DNA of 64,000 nt, from contig BCIX01000001.1 of assembly GCA_001600095.1 (NCBI GenBank), forward strand, positions 6,225,198 through 6,289,197. Reading direction: 5' to 3'. This DNA is from Bullera alba (taxonomy: Eukaryota; Basidiomycota; Tremellomycetes; Tremellales; Bulleraceae). The translations under genes and the position numbers were made by a program. Shown one piece after another: positions 38,089 through 51,891 of this stretch (within the stretch, counting starts at the first letter, position 1; each line of letters begins with the position of its first letter). A model generated the notes under the pieces. That model had not been told where the DNA came from, made no database searches, and saw nothing but the letters and a program-made list of their open reading frames with translations.

Positions 38089-40532
38089 ATGCTACCGATA
38101 CTCTTCAAGATCGCGCTGGATCGCATCAAAGACACCACTACCTTAGTTGTGAGTCTGCCTCAATACTGACAGGTCGCAAGAGATGCTGAGCAGATGACTT
38201 TAGAAATCCCGTCTGAACCAGCGACGCCTGATATTGTTCCTCGCTTTCCACTTCATCAGCTCCTTGGTACTCTTCCTCCTGGTCCTCAGCTCCATCGAGG
38301 CCCATAGTTCTGCTTCCCACCTCCTCAGGCATGTCGTCGATCAGGCCAACTTGACCAATGTCCTCTTCACCGATCCTTACACTGGTAGAATGGGCGATTG
38401 GCGAGTTGCGCCGGCCCAGATCATCAGGGGAAGGAACGGGAGCCAGATTGTATGGGAAGGAGGCGTCATCTGCGATGACGCCGGAGACGGGTGTAGATCG
38501 TTGGCCAAAGGTGCAGAAAGGCCATACTCATGGTCTGCTCCGATGGACGACGTCTCCACGACAGCTCTTGGACCAGCTTCGACTGCCCAAACCAGGGTTG
38601 CTACTTCGACAGTCAGTGGCCTGAGTTCGGCCGCAGCCAGAGTCGCGCTGGACACCGGTATGACCCAAGGTCAAGGCGCGATCGAACCGACATCGGCAGC
38701 ACAGCAAGCGGCTGTGCAGGGCGCAGATGAGGAACAGGGTGATGAAGAGGACGACGATGATGATGAGGAAGATGACGACGAAGATGAGGAAGATGAGGAC
38801 GATGAAGACGACGACAAGGAAGAAGACGAAGACGACGAGGAAGACGACGATGACCAGGAGACAAGGATTGGAGTCCAGAAACGGACAATCCAGTTGACTC
38901 AACTTCGAGACAACTCGACTCTTCTCGTGCTCGCTGTCCAGGTCGACGGCTTGGATGAGCAGAGCTCAGAGATCGCAATTCTGTCAAGGGTGAGTGACTT
39001 ATCAATTACGTTGACTCCTACTTACAAAGACAAGCAATGTGCTGCATCCTTCGCCTGGTCAATCAACTCGTGAGTGATCATCCCAAATGAAGCTCACCTC
39101 TCCAGGATGGACAACCTGATCCGCGAGGACATTGTCCTCGCTTGCTTCTACGTCTGGGTCTTTATCTTGGTATTCATCGCCGTGAGTCGGATCGACACGA
39201 TCTCCTTGACGGAATGGAGCGAGCTCACCTGTTCTCAGCTGGTTCTCGAGTCATTCCCTCACCTGTGGGTTCTGCATCGCCTAGTGGAGCTGAGCTTGCA
39301 GGATTGCCTTGCTGGTGTCGCTCTTGCTATCGATAAGCTGGACGGCCGCGCAACTCCAAATATCGAAATCATTCTGGACCGCTTTCGAAACCAGAAACAT
39401 CGCTGCGGACTGTAATGGCATCAACCTTCTCCCAGGCTATATCTCCAAGCGCCTCGGCCTGCAGGTTGGTGACCAAAGAGTACAAAGCTGACCCAAAGAC
39501 TGCAGCACTTGCATTGAGCTGTGCTACTTGGATTGTCAGCGCTATCGTCTGTTGGAGGCTTCGAGATCATTGCGGTTGGCAGGTCAGTCGAGCGAAATCT
39601 CGCCCACATGCTGACACCCGAGCAGACCTTTAAGCGTATCGGGGCATCTCGACGGATCAGACACATACATCAGGTGGTGCTCGCGCTGAGTATAGTCCTC
39701 CAACTGGATGTCTTTGTTCTCGTCGTCTTCTTCGCAGTGTGGATGGATCAGGTCAGTCATTTACCGATTGTCTGACGGTCGTGCTGATCTGAGGGTAGAT
39801 CTCGCGGGGCTTGACCAGTGTGTACATGGAAAGTGGCAAGGCCTGGCAGGCTGTGACCGTGCTTCTGATCATCGTAAGCGCTCAATTCCTCGTCCGTAAT
39901 TGTAAAGCTGATCGAAGGGCGCAGCTACTCGTCCCCTGGCTTGTCACCGTGGGTTCACACAAGCGATAGTAGCTGACTTCCAGGGTTGGCAATCCATTCG
40001 CACTGAGAATCGTCGGCAGTTCCTCGGCTTTCTATCTCTGTCCCTCATGTGCGGCCACAACAGCCCCATCATCGCACCTGTTTAGTGAGCTGACTCGGGA
40101 CCAGCGTGTTGACGGGGTGGGCCGCTCTGTTCTCTCATCCACTGTTCCGCCTCGAATTCACCGCTTGGCTATTCTTCGGCGCCCTTGGATCGACCGCCGC
40201 AATCTTGACCGTATCGTCGGTTGGGCTGGCGCTGTATCGCAGGACAACTTTCGATCAGGGCTTCACCGACAGCTTGAACAATGACACAAGCGGCGCGCCG
40301 ATCTTGGACGATAAGTCGACAGCGGAGAAGGCTCTTGAGACTTGGTCGGTGCCGGCGAGACGAGTCCCGACGTACTCCCTTGCCCTCACTTTGGGCCAGC
40401 CTCCCAAAGTGAGTTAAGCGACCTCGATATGATCTGGCGGACGTAAGGCTGACGAGTGCGGAATCACAGGGGCGGACCTATCCTCATTTCGAAATTCAAA
40501 AGCCCGTCAACCGTCCCAGTGTGATCCCATGA
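38089..40532 (+). CDS. Multi-pass membrane protein with a long acidic lumenal/extracellular run, unknown
   Basis: I do not recognise the family. Exon 1 (MLPILFKIALDRIKDTTTLV) joins in frame to a first hydrophobic helix, LILFLAFHFISSLVLFLLVL. A soluble region of about 220 residues follows, containing an almost pure Asp/Glu run of about 50 residues (38728-38863). Several helices come next: DIVLACFYVWVFILVFIA, QVVLALSIVLQLDVFVLVVF, QAVTVLLII, LLVPWLVT and RLEFTAWLFFGALGSTAAIL. After the last helix a cytosolic tail ends RTYPHFEIQKPVNRPSVIP. The central exons between 39180 and 40110 are short and their junctions are uncertain. Topology suggests a receptor- or channel-like protein, but no function should be assigned. 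Splitting into two genes near 39075 is possible but less likely, as no promoter or new ATG context is seen there. Confidence 0.6.
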
Positions 40533-40785
40533 TTTGCGCACCTGCCTCCGCGGCAATGATTGGCGTGGAAGTAGTGATAGTTGCGAAGATATGTTGCCCT
40601 TGTCTTCATTGTGATGCACGCAAGCCGTTTATATGGAGGCTGCACCGCCGCGTTATTCCTGATATCAGTACTCTGACCACGAGTGTAGGACATCGTTGAC
40701 ATGTACATGACAGATTACCGCGATCGTGATAGCGAGATGTGTTCTGAATAAGGGGCTGCCATACACCGAAACGAGATTGTCGATA

Positions 40786-41803
40786 TTAGGTGGCTTGAGC
40801 AAACCTTCGTCCCCGCTCCCATGCTGCCATTTCGGCGTCCAGGTCTGCTTGAGTCTTTGCCTTGGGCTTTTCCTTCTTTGGCGCACTGGACACCTTGATG
40901 TCCACATCCACATCCATGGCGTCCTTGCCTGCTCGGGCCTTTGCCCTTCCGACTTTGGCGTCACCAGAGACGGCTTTGTTCCCCTTCGATTTGGCCGCCG
41001 CAGTTGTAGGTCGTCCTAATCGAGACAAGAGTGCGTCCCCAGGGCGACCGTTTTTGAGGTTGGCGCGCTGCTTGGCCAATAACCTGTAGACACCGTGTAA
41101 GGACGACGCACATCGAGCAGCTTTGATGAGCCGACTCACGCTGCCTGCTCCTTACTGGGGGCCTTGCCTCCGGCCTCATTCTTTTGTATCCTGGCTAGTA
41201 GCGCCAGTCCGGGCGGCTTGTTGTTAGGTTTTGCAGCCTTGGAGCTGGATGCTGCTGGGGTAGGCTTAGGCTTGGGCTTTTCTTGCGGCTGAACTGCGGT
41301 CTGGAGGGGGTTCGCGGTCTGCTGAAGGGGGAATTGTGGGAGGGATCTGAAAGTGCGGAGTGACTCGCTTGGCGCCAGGATGTGCTGGACAGACAACCTC
41401 GCAACTGGGTAGGATGGTCAGTATCTCCACGAGTTACTTGAACACTACTCACTTCCATCGACGATTTGTTCGTTAAACTTCAAGCGGAATGCCTCGGCAA
41501 TGTCCTCGCTGGGAAGGGTCAAGACAGCCGTCCCCGTGAATTTACCATCGCGGCTGTATATACAACGGAGGCCTGTGGTGCTCGGGGAAAGAGTAACGTC
41601 CGGGCCATAGAGCCAATCCTGGAGCAGTCAAGCAGTCAATCAGATGAACAAAGCGTACTCTGCCGTCTACCCACTCTCAGATCATCCTCCGAGATGCCAG
41701 GGGGCAGTCCACCGAATAGAACATCACACGTCTTTGAACCAAAGGTCGGCTTTGACTGCAAGGAAGCGGCCGGCTGGAAAGGATTCGTGTAGTTGTACGC
41801 CAT
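40786..41803 (-). CDS. ALY/REF-like RRM protein, possible mRNA export factor
   Basis: About four exons encode roughly 280 residues. After a short lead (MAYNYTNPFQPAASLQ) comes one RRM: DVLFGGLPPGISEDDLRDW (RNP2 region), CIYSRDGKFTGTAVLTL (RNP1-like, matching the ALY pattern in which RNP1 aromatics are replaced) and a final NEQIVDGK-LSVQHIL strand. A Pro/Lys/Ala-rich linker follows, then basic Arg/Gly/Lys segments (KQRANLKNGRPGDALL) and a C-terminal DLDAEMAAWERGR helix. This helix resembles the FoP/ALY C-terminal LDAEL motif that binds the helicase Sub2/UAP56. Such proteins act in nuclear mRNA export. The RRM is clear; the ALY assignment is inference. The ATG at 41803 lies 40 bases after a TATA-like element. 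Confidence 0.65.
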
Positions 41804-41842
41804 GATGATGCTGTTGGTGCTGTGTGAGCCTGTGTGAAGATG

Positions 41843-41848
41843 TATATA
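41843..41848 (-). promoter_or_regulatory. TATA-like box for the RRM gene
   Basis: TATATA on the minus strand lies 40 bases before the ATG at 41803. Confidence 0.4.
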
Positions 41849-42389
41849 GATGATAGTGATGACAACAGCAGCAAGTCAGCAGATGTGTGCACACCAATCT
41901 TGTCGCAAGTGGTTTAGGTTTGAGCGGCGAAGACGCGTGCAGGTTGATGAAAGTGACGTGGCATTTCTGATCTGGCTGCAGCACCGTCTCTTGTTGCAAG
42001 TCTCACACCAGCTTACAGCTGGGTCATGAGAACCTACATCAGCGTGTAGCATCACGTCTCAGCATCTCACACAACGGTGGAGACCATAGCACTGAGGCGT
42101 CTGCTGTCACACAAGTCGCTTCGAGACGACATCCTTTATCGCTCCTCTCCTGGCTCTTACAGTCACAGTGATCCTCGACCCGGCTCATCAGAACCAAAGC
42201 AGGTTGCTCATACACGTTGGAGCTCTTGGCTTTGTGTGCTTCGCATAAAGGTTGGTCATTGGAAATACTGTCATCCTCGGCCAGCGATGCACGTATATAA
42301 GCTTGCCACCTGGATTTCCACCCACTCATCTTTCTCACTTCTCTTGACCCCTATCCTACATTCCGGACTCGTCCTTACTGCCATCGACC
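41849..42389. promoter_or_regulatory. Divergent promoter region with TATA box for the coiled-coil gene
   Basis: The region separates the RRM gene from the coiled-coil gene. A plus-strand TATATAA at 42294-42300 lies 90 bases before the ATG at 42390, followed by a pyrimidine-rich leader. This looks like a standard core promoter. Confidence 0.55.
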
Positions 42390-43565
42390 ATGGCAAGAGC
42401 ATACAGTTCCGTCCAAAGCCAACAGCCTTACGTCGAAGACTACAAAGACAAACAGACTTACCATGTCCGACAAGGGGATTCCTGGTTTGACGAGTGGGAC
42501 GACAGAAAACCGACCAACTACCAGTACGACTCTCGCCCCCAGTCCAGGAAACCCTCTTACTCCCGAAGACAAGATGGTGTTCATGACAGGAGAGAAATTG
42601 ACAAGCCTGTCTCCATCTTGAAAAAGTCAGGACGAGGACCGCTCTACTCCGACTACAACGACGGCGCCTCGGTGCAACCGATCAACGGAAGACTGTACAG
42701 GACTGACGAGTTCGTATCGTCTTCGGGGGCTCGTGTGAGTGGTCTTGCCGACAGAAAACCACCCGTCGAGAGCTGCGCGACGTGCGCGTCTGTGCCACGG
42801 CAGCTCGACGTTTTCAATTCAAACTTTGCTGCCCATTACGAAGATCGACACCGCGACCTACTGGATGAGGTCGATCGCCGCAATGGCAAATCAAGAGCCA
42901 GGATTGAGAGCCTCCAGAAGTCACTGGACAACGTCGACCTTTCCGTGTCCGCATGCTGGGACAGGGACGCCGAGCTGCTTGCGCGCATCAAGGCATTGGA
43001 GGAAACCAACGAAGCTGTGCTCAGATGGAGTAGAAAGCTGGAAAGCAAGATCCGTGATCTTGAGTCTTACAACAGAGATCTTACGGATGAGCTGGTTTTC
43101 CTCAGCGACAGTATGCAGTCCACAAGCCACCTGAACATCGACTACTCTGGGCCCAAGGTGCCGGAGATCGTGAGTCATCTTGTACGCAGTGTGTAAATGT
43201 CTGACGTGTCTTCACAGACCATCCGCTTCGACGAGGAAGACGATCTTGACGAAGTGAATGGCCACGACGATCGAGGCGAGACTGCCAGACCGTCTTTCGC
43301 TCCGCGATCATACGAACGACCGAAGACCCCGACAGTCAAAGGACGAGCCACAACCTTCTCCGAGTACGTTATATCATCAGGGCCTGGCACTGACCTTCAT
43401 AGACCTGACGACTACCCTCCATCCAAGCGATCAATGCAGGAGCCTCCTACCTCGAGACAAGGCTTTCCTGACGCCAGGTGAGTCATGCTTGCGCTGTGCA
43501 TCAGCTGACTGTGTGTTCCAAGGTCCAACTTTGGGGTGCCCAGTGCCTACACAATGCGAGCTTGA
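42390..43565 (+). CDS. Coiled-coil protein, unknown
   Basis: Four exons encode about 340 residues. The N-terminal 130 residues are polar and rich in Tyr, Asp, Ser and Arg (YDSRPQSRKPSYSRRQ), with a KPVSILKKSGRGP segment. A short ESCATCASVPRQ motif has a CxxC. A coiled coil of about 115 residues follows (LLDEVDRRNGKSRARIESLQ to YNRDLTDELVFLSDSM). The C-terminal exons encode an acidic patch (FDEEDDLDEVNGHDDRGET) and end SNFGVPSAYTMRA. I recognise no family. The first 268 codons are one exon with an ATG in an ACC context; later junctions use standard GTGAGT/CAG sites. Confidence 0.75.
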
Positions 43566-43734
43566 CGTCGTTACTATGTTTGCGAATCGATACCATTTCG
43601 CGATGATGAATGCAGAGCTGAAAACTTGAATATGGTTGAGCATCTATTACAACTATAGGGCGGAGTCGTCCTTATCCTTTTGTTACACTTCCTGAGGTGA
43701 TGGTCAGTCCATCGTACTTCTCGCATGACAATCA

Positions 43735-44504
43735 TCACCCACATGACCCTTCAGAACCTCCTGCCAAGACCCACTCAAAGCCCTTTCTGCCCACCCCAGC
43801 ATTTCCAGCAAATCTATCTACGCTGGCTTTCTCCAGCCGCTTGGCAATCATACTGCTCGAGAACCCAGACGTGATCATGGCTCGCTGTGTGAAGAGCGTC
43901 GAGGGTGAACTGGCGCCGGGTCCTATATCTCCTGGTTTGGTTTTCGAGAATGGCTCGGTGGACGAGGGTAGATAACGGATGAGCTCGAGGCAGGATCTAG
44001 TCGCGAGCGGTCAGCTCGTGCCAGCGTCTCGATTTGTGATTGCCACGGCCACTCACACATATTGCTTCAGGTCCAGGTTGACGGACATGCAGGTCGCGCT
44101 AGGGGCTGACGGGTCGATGAAGATGATCTCGCGCACGTATGCTGTCGGAGGGAGGGAGAGCAGCTGTCGACAGTCATTGTGTCAGTTTCTCTGACGACCA
44201 ACAAGGGCTACTTACTCACCTTTGCTACCCATTTCGGAGCGCCTTGCTGCACGCCAATCAACCTCTCGCTCCGTATGATCCCAGTTGCGGTGTCCACGCT
44301 CCTTGACAGTGTATCCACCGTCTGGACATGGGTCGCAAAGGGATTTGGGTATTTCCGATGAAGCCAATTGAGAGTGTGAAGTGGTTGATAGCTTGACGGA
44401 CGTCAGCTCGAGCCTCGTCTCGTCCCCGACAAACTTCCTGCTCTCGACTTTGGGCAAACCTCCACTCACTCGTATATGACCTCACTCTCGAAGACTTTTG
44501 GCAT
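43735..44504 (-). CDS. PRELI/MSF1-domain protein (Ups family mitochondrial lipid transfer)
   Basis: Four exons encode about 190 residues. The first exon is only MPKVFESEVIY; the next has the PRELI core RKYPNPFATHVQTVDTLSRS and SERLIGVQQGAPKWVAK. Then come LPPTAYVREIIFIDP and MSVNLDLKQYVSCLELIRY, a Ser/Pro loop, and the C-terminal strand-helix TLFTQRAMITSGFSSRMI with RFAGNAGVGRKGFEWVL. The NA-x-GR-x-G-x-E-x-V pattern is diagnostic. Ups1/Ups2-type proteins, with Mdm35, carry phosphatidic acid or phosphatidylserine across the mitochondrial intermembrane space. Which subtype this is cannot be told. It shares a 293-base divergent promoter with SDO1. Confidence 0.85.
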
Positions 44505-44797
44505 GCTTAGACGCGCATGCGGAGATGCGAGCTAGCTCTACTCTCCTTCTCGACTCCCTGACCGGGGATTGTACGCGTTTTTGGACGACGACAGTTGTCA
44601 AGACAGACTCGTCTTCTCTTCAGACACTCCGTGGATTCGCCTTTCAGCGTGGACCGGGAGGAACGTTCCTGGAAGTTCGGAGCTCACCGTGGGAGATGAC
44701 TAGTGGTGACGTTCGAGAAGCTGAGAAGTCTTTGTTGTCGATGATTTCAATTCTGCTGAGTTGATTCGGGACAGCTAGCCTAGTATATCTTGTCAAG
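44505..44797. promoter_or_regulatory. Divergent promoter, PRELI gene / SDO1
   Basis: Only 293 bases separate the two outward-facing start codons, so both promoters are packed here. AGTATATCTT at 44782-44791 is close to the SDO1 start. No strong TATA box is visible. Confidence 0.5.
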
Positions 44798-45741
44798 ATG
44801 CCCGTCGTCAAGCAGCCGGGGACACAAATCAAGTGAGTCGTCAGCTCATAGCTTGCGTGTCCTGCTGACCTGGCATCAGGCTCACTAATGTATCGATAGT
44901 CCGGATGAAGAAGGGTGGAAAGCGGTTTGAGGTAGGGCGCGTTTAGCAGAGCGGATGATTGACTGTCAACAGATCGCTTGCTACCAGAACAAAGTATCAG
45001 AGTTTAGGACAGGAGTGTGAGTAGAGCTCTGCTACAACCCTTGCTGATGCGTCTAGTGAGACAGATCTTTCGGAAGTGCTGCAAATCGAGCAGGTCTTTA
45101 CCAACGTGACCAAAGGTCAAGTGGCCAAGAAGGAGGATTGGGTCAAGTCGTTTGCCATGGATGACATGTCCAAGGTTATAGAAGAGGTGAGTACCCGCGT
45201 GACTCCCACAGCTCACACTTTAGATCCTGCGCAAGGGCGATTTACAAATCAACAACTTGGAACGCTCACATCACCTATCATCTTTGTCTCGGGAGATCTC
45301 AACGTTGGTCTCGGAAATGACCATAGACCCAACGACATCACACAAGCATACCGTCGGCATGATTGAAAAGGCTATGTCGGAGCTCAACTACAACATCAAA
45401 TCGGATAAACCGGCCAAGGCGCAAGCTCTGGAACTGATAAAGCGCCTGGGCGCAGAAGACAGCCCGTTGAAGATCCAGAGAGTCAGGATGCGGGTCAGGA
45501 TAACAATGCCTGGTAAAGATGCCAAGCGGTGTAAGGACAAGGTTCTTGCCGAAGTCGAAGAGGTCGAGGAGGAGGATGCCGGGATGGAGTGGGAGGCGGT
45601 GAGTGATACACACCGACTACCACTGACACCTCTCAGATCGTTCATATCAACCCATCGGCGTACAGAACGCTCACAGATCTTGTCAACGAGGAGACGAAAG
45701 GAAAAGGCAGAGTCGAGTCGATGGGTAGCGTAGGTGGATAG
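44798..45741 (+). CDS. SDO1: Ribosome maturation protein SBDS/Sdo1
   Basis: Six exons encode about 250 residues, the usual length. Conserved SBDS segments are MPVVKQPGTQIKLTNVSIVR, KKGGKRFEIACYQNKVSEFR, LSEVLQIEQVFTNVTKGQVA and TKEDWVKSF-like KKEDWVKSFAMDD. The central domain has HTVGMIEKAM and SDKPAKAQALELIKRL. A ferredoxin-like C-terminal domain follows (RVRMRVRITMPGKDA), with an acidic insertion (EEVEEEDAGME). The end is RVESMGSVGG. With the GTPase Efl1, Sdo1 removes Tif6/eIF6 from the 60S subunit in the last cytoplasmic step of its maturation. The short first exons follow conserved residues, so the model is firm. Confidence 0.95.
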
Positions 45742-45911
45742 TCAGTCTGCGTTGTACCGCGCATGCACAAGTAATCAGCGATCAGAGGAGTAGTATACAT
45801 AGCCCTTCTACTAGCTCAACGACTACGACTCGACCGGAGGGATCTCATCGAACCAAAGAATACCGAAGAAGATAAGAAAGGGGAACTCTATGGGAAAAGA
45901 GGTGCAAGTCT

Positions 45912-48185
<2,274 letters not shown>

Positions 48186-48628
48186 TTTGGATATGTGAGA
48201 CTTTTTGTAGTTTAAGTTGGGTTGGAATCGACCACGTGAAGTTGTCTATTGGCGTTTACGTGGGTTTTCGAAGGGCTGATGTCGAGCAAGTCGCGAGGAA
48301 GGAATGTTGACAAGGAATAACACGTCGAGTAAAGGAAAGAATTTTGGCAGCGTCAGCGATGCACATTGGGATTCCGTTCTCGAGATGATCTCAGGACGCT
48401 GCTACTCACCTGGGTTATACTACTCTCTGAAAGAATAACTGTGTTATTATCAGGTGAGGAAGGCGAGCTGACGAGGAGGAGGTGGACAAAAGAGTGAGCC
48501 TGGCAGCCGTGAGAGCGAGCGCCGGAGAAAAATACACGTTCAACTTTATATTCCCGAGTGGCAAATCATACATGTGGCAGCATGCCGGGAGTGCAGGTCG
48601 TGAGTTCCATCGTCAAGATCATACATGG
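48186..48628. promoter_or_regulatory. PAB1 upstream region
   Basis: The stretch between the PAB1 start and the next minus-strand stop holds a CACGTG E-box at 48233-48238 and a strong CAG/GTGAGT donor on the minus strand (48409-48404). The donor could open a 5'-UTR intron, for example to the ATCAG acceptor ending at 48276. The leader is also T/A-rich close to the ATG. Without transcript data the intron is only a candidate. Confidence 0.35.
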
Positions 48629-49823
48629 CTACATCCTCGACAGCTGTATCTGCATCTGCTGAATGTCCAGCTTGTCCGCTCCCTGCTTCTTGGCCTCGCT
48701 CAGTCGCTTCATCAGTTCCTTCTTCTCCTCGTCGAGCGAAGCTTGCTCGTCGTTGAGCTCTTTCTGCTGCAGTAGGGTGAAATGTCGATACAGGAAGAAG
48801 ATGATTGCGGCTGATTCGTTAGCTGACAGGATAGTCAAGCTCACGCACCGATGCCTAGTCGCATGTCAACGGCGCAGAGTAGACCCCCGAGCATCGTTTG
48901 TAGAACACCTCCAACTTTCTCATACCGCCTATCAAGATAAGCAGTCGACCCTATGCTTCAAGGTCGGACTCACTCTTCCTCCTCCTTGCGCTGCTTCTTC
49001 AATTTGAGAAGCTCGATGTCATTTGGCAGCATCTCCGCAGCGTAGGGATTCTTCATCAGCGCCTTGATCTTATCAGGGTCAATTGGAGGCGCCATGAGCT
49101 GCTCGGCATCTGGATCAAAGTCAGCCCTCTCCTCAGTATCGCCGAACCCCGCGCTCACCTTCTGGAACGTTGTCCCACCATAATGTGCCCTCTGCCTCGC
49201 CGGCTTTGGGCCTCAGACCATCTTGGAATGGCACAAGTGCAGGTCTGCCCGGCCCCTGCATGGTCAAAAAGTAGTTCTTCTTGTAGCTGTTGCTGCTTGG
49301 GTCCTTCCTCGGGTCAATACCGCTCCCACCGCTCACATGCTTTGGGGCCGGATCGCCAGTCTTGCTGCTGCTGGATGGCACACCTTTACTCCTGACATCT
49401 GCAGAACTCATTGGTTTCTGCGAAGAAGAGGATGATGACGGCTTTGCTTTGCTGCTTGAAGACGACGACGATGACGAGGAAGCTTTCTGCAACGCCTTGT
49501 TCCGCGCTCTTGTTGCCTCTTGACGGGCCAGAACATGATAGCCGATGTAAGCAACAATGACCAGGAATATCATCGGCGGCGTGAACAGCGGTATCTTGGT
49601 AACTCCGCCGCCTCCGATGCCGGGTTGCCCGCCGAAAAGAGCATTCGGTTGAGCTAGCAGAGAGTACGGCAATGAGGGGTTTGCAGCTGAGCCGAAGTCA
49701 GGAGGAGTCCCAATTGGATCTGGGCAACTTACCAAAACCCATGACGACCAAGACCGCAATGGCCTGCTCGAATGGTCCAAATTTGACCAGAGGCTTGGGC
49801 TTCTCATCTTTCTTGCTCGACAT
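48629..49823 (-). CDS. Membrane protein with Ser-rich linker and C-terminal coiled coil, unknown
   Basis: About five exons encode roughly 330 residues. A Lys-rich start (MSSKKDEKPKPLVKFGPFEQ) leads into a hydrophobic stretch (AIAVLVVMGF). Then come LLAQPNALFGGQPGIGGGG and a clear helix, PPMIFLVIVAYIGYHVLA. A low-complexity linker with long Ser runs (49440-49490) follows. A polar region has NSYKKNYFLTMQGPGRPALV and GTLWWDNVPEGE. A second helix (LGIAAIIFFLYRHFTLL) is followed by a coiled coil (LNDEQASLDEEKKELMKRLS) ending IQQMQIQLSRM. I do not recognise the family. Two helices with a soluble loop suggest an organelle membrane protein, compartment unknown. Junctions are well supported because they keep frame across helices. 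Confidence 0.7.
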
Positions 49824-50047
49824 GACGGGTATACTGGATACTCTAGGTCGAGTAGTCGAACTGATACGAGGACATGACAGCACACAAACCCAACTTGTGA
49901 CCTCCCAAATTTGGTGAAAGGACACACCATACCTGTTTCAACATCAATGGGTAGAGGTCGAAAGGATCAGCGAAACACTGGGCTGGCTGACGACAAATGT
50001 GCTATCGTATGGTATGCATGTCGCGTCCCGGAAGATGGAAGTACAAT

Positions 50048-50949
50048 TTACTCCTGGGCGTTGACTGGGAACCTAAGCAGAGTTAGACACCGGATCTTTT
50101 CCCGAACTCAACAGCACTACTCACTCAAAGTGCACATCCTTTCCGGCCAAAGCCCTGTAGACGGAAGAGAAAGTGTCGAGCTTGTACTCGAGCAGGTTTT
50201 GGTCCTTGGCGTCAAGGTACCTGTAATCGAGGTCAGCTTTTCCCAAGACCATGATATGCCTGAACAACGCACACTCGGATCAATTTACCACCGTCGGCAG
50301 CGACTCGCGTCCTCTTGCCAACAATCTCACTGGGCCAGACAAGGTCGTCGAGGATCTTCTCGTGGACGGCGGTGAGAGTTCGGGATCTGGGTCGTTTCTG
50401 CTTGTTGGCGGCACCGGAGTTTCGCTTGGGTTTGGGGAGGACTCGTCGCTGGGAAAGGAAGACGACGTATTTGTCGGACAGCTTCTTCTCGAGCTCTCGG
50501 GTGAGTCTGCAAGGAGGAAACGGGGACAAGATCAGTAAATTTGTCCAACATTACGCCATATTCCATAGTCTCCATTTCTCCCTCCCCGCCAGTGGTGCAC
50601 TTCAAACAACAGAGGGAGGCAGGCCTGAAAAGTCCCGCCGTCTACCTCTGGAGCCTGGGCACCAACTGGTTCTAAAGCTCTTCTCCTTCCAAAGTGTATA
50701 GACTTACCGCTGCTGGACCTTGTGGAAGGCCTTGACCTGGGGAACGGGGACGAAGATGACGACGGCCTTCTTTCCACCCTTGACGTCGACCTCCTTGGCG
50801 GCGCTGATCTGCAACTGCCTCAACTCGGACTTGAGGTCTGGGACATTCTGCTCGAGGTCGAGAAGAGCTTGGGCGATCTGCTGCTCAATCTCGGAAGGGG
50901 GGGTCTGAGGGGCGTTGGCGGTCCTCTGGATTTTGTTTTGGAAGGACAT
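50048..50949 (-). CDS. RPS7: 40S ribosomal protein eS7
   Basis: Four exons encode about 195 residues. Family segments are MSFQNKIQR, then [115 protein letters not shown] and [20 protein letters not shown], ending FEFPVNAQE. It is a component of the small ribosomal subunit; in yeast it is needed for 18S rRNA processing. The second intron (about 50705-50517) is near 190 bases, much longer than the typical 50. Ribosomal protein introns sometimes host snoRNAs, but I see no clear C/D or H/ACA boxes. Confidence 0.96.
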
Positions 50950-51891
50950 TTTGGGCTGTCGGAGGTGTCAGTGCTGGAGGATTGGCAGGAGAAAGGCTTC
51001 ACGTACCGAGTTGGTTGAGGCAGGCAGGTATTCGTGCACGAATTTCACCTATGCTCGCAGCATGCAACAGGATGATGAACGGGATCAAACTTCGGTCTAG
51101 ACCGCCGGCGTTATGTCAAAACTCCTGGCCGGGTGAGATGGCTGAAATGGATGTGGCGGAGACAAATTACGCTTATCACCGACGTTTTCGAAAACAGTCA
51201 AGAAGGTGTTCCGGCAGCAGCCGGCTGATGGGTTCCCACATGCATCCCCTGCTGGCCTGGCCTCCGCTCGGCTTCGGATCATTGCTCAGACGCTCGACGA
51301 GCTATCTCACATCCGGCTCACCAATCGCGAACGTACTGTCCAGCATGTGCTGCGGTGACGGTCATAAATTATTGCGCTCTTGACACTATCGACCCGCCGA
51401 GCACCAGCTCCCCTTGATGCCCCCATTGCGGATCAGAGACACATTGGCACAATCCACTCGGCGAGAGAGTCCCGTCCTATCTCTCCGTCTAGGCGGCTCC
51501 ACTTTTGAAAGCTTAGATAGCTTGGTGACTATAGGTGTCGCACCGACTTCCTCTGATACTACATCTTGTGACCGCTCGATATGGAACGGCGCAAACGCTG
51601 CTCGTTCGCTCGCTTGCACATGAGGCACAACGTACCAGAGACACGTCTTACTGGCAGGCATTACCTTGTAGAGAGTGGAGAGCCCTAGAGAGATCAAGCG
51701 TTTGCCCTCTGCCGGTCTGGATAGGCTGTCACCTGGTCGGCCTGCTCAGCCTGCGCAGCCAAATCCATACCTTACCGCTCGCGGGATCAAAATTTCAACG
51801 TGTTGATAAGATACGAGCAGCCAGTTATCGATTCGAGTCAAGCTTTAAGCTGGCCCAATGAAGACGAACTTCTCCCTACCTCAACCCACTC
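50950..51891. promoter_or_regulatory. Divergent promoter region, RPS7 / Mpv17-family gene
   Basis: The 942-base region has only short, unlikely open frames. It should contain the RPS7 promoter and 5' leader on the left and the Mpv17-family promoter on the right. I see no TATA box close to either start and no tRNA. Confidence 0.4.

Noticed and set aside
38528..39005. Minus-strand hydrophobic frame rich in Val/Ile/Phe opposite the acidic run
   Set aside because: Reverse complement of Asp/Glu codons gives Val/Ile/Phe/Leu codons, so the apparent membrane protein is an artefact.
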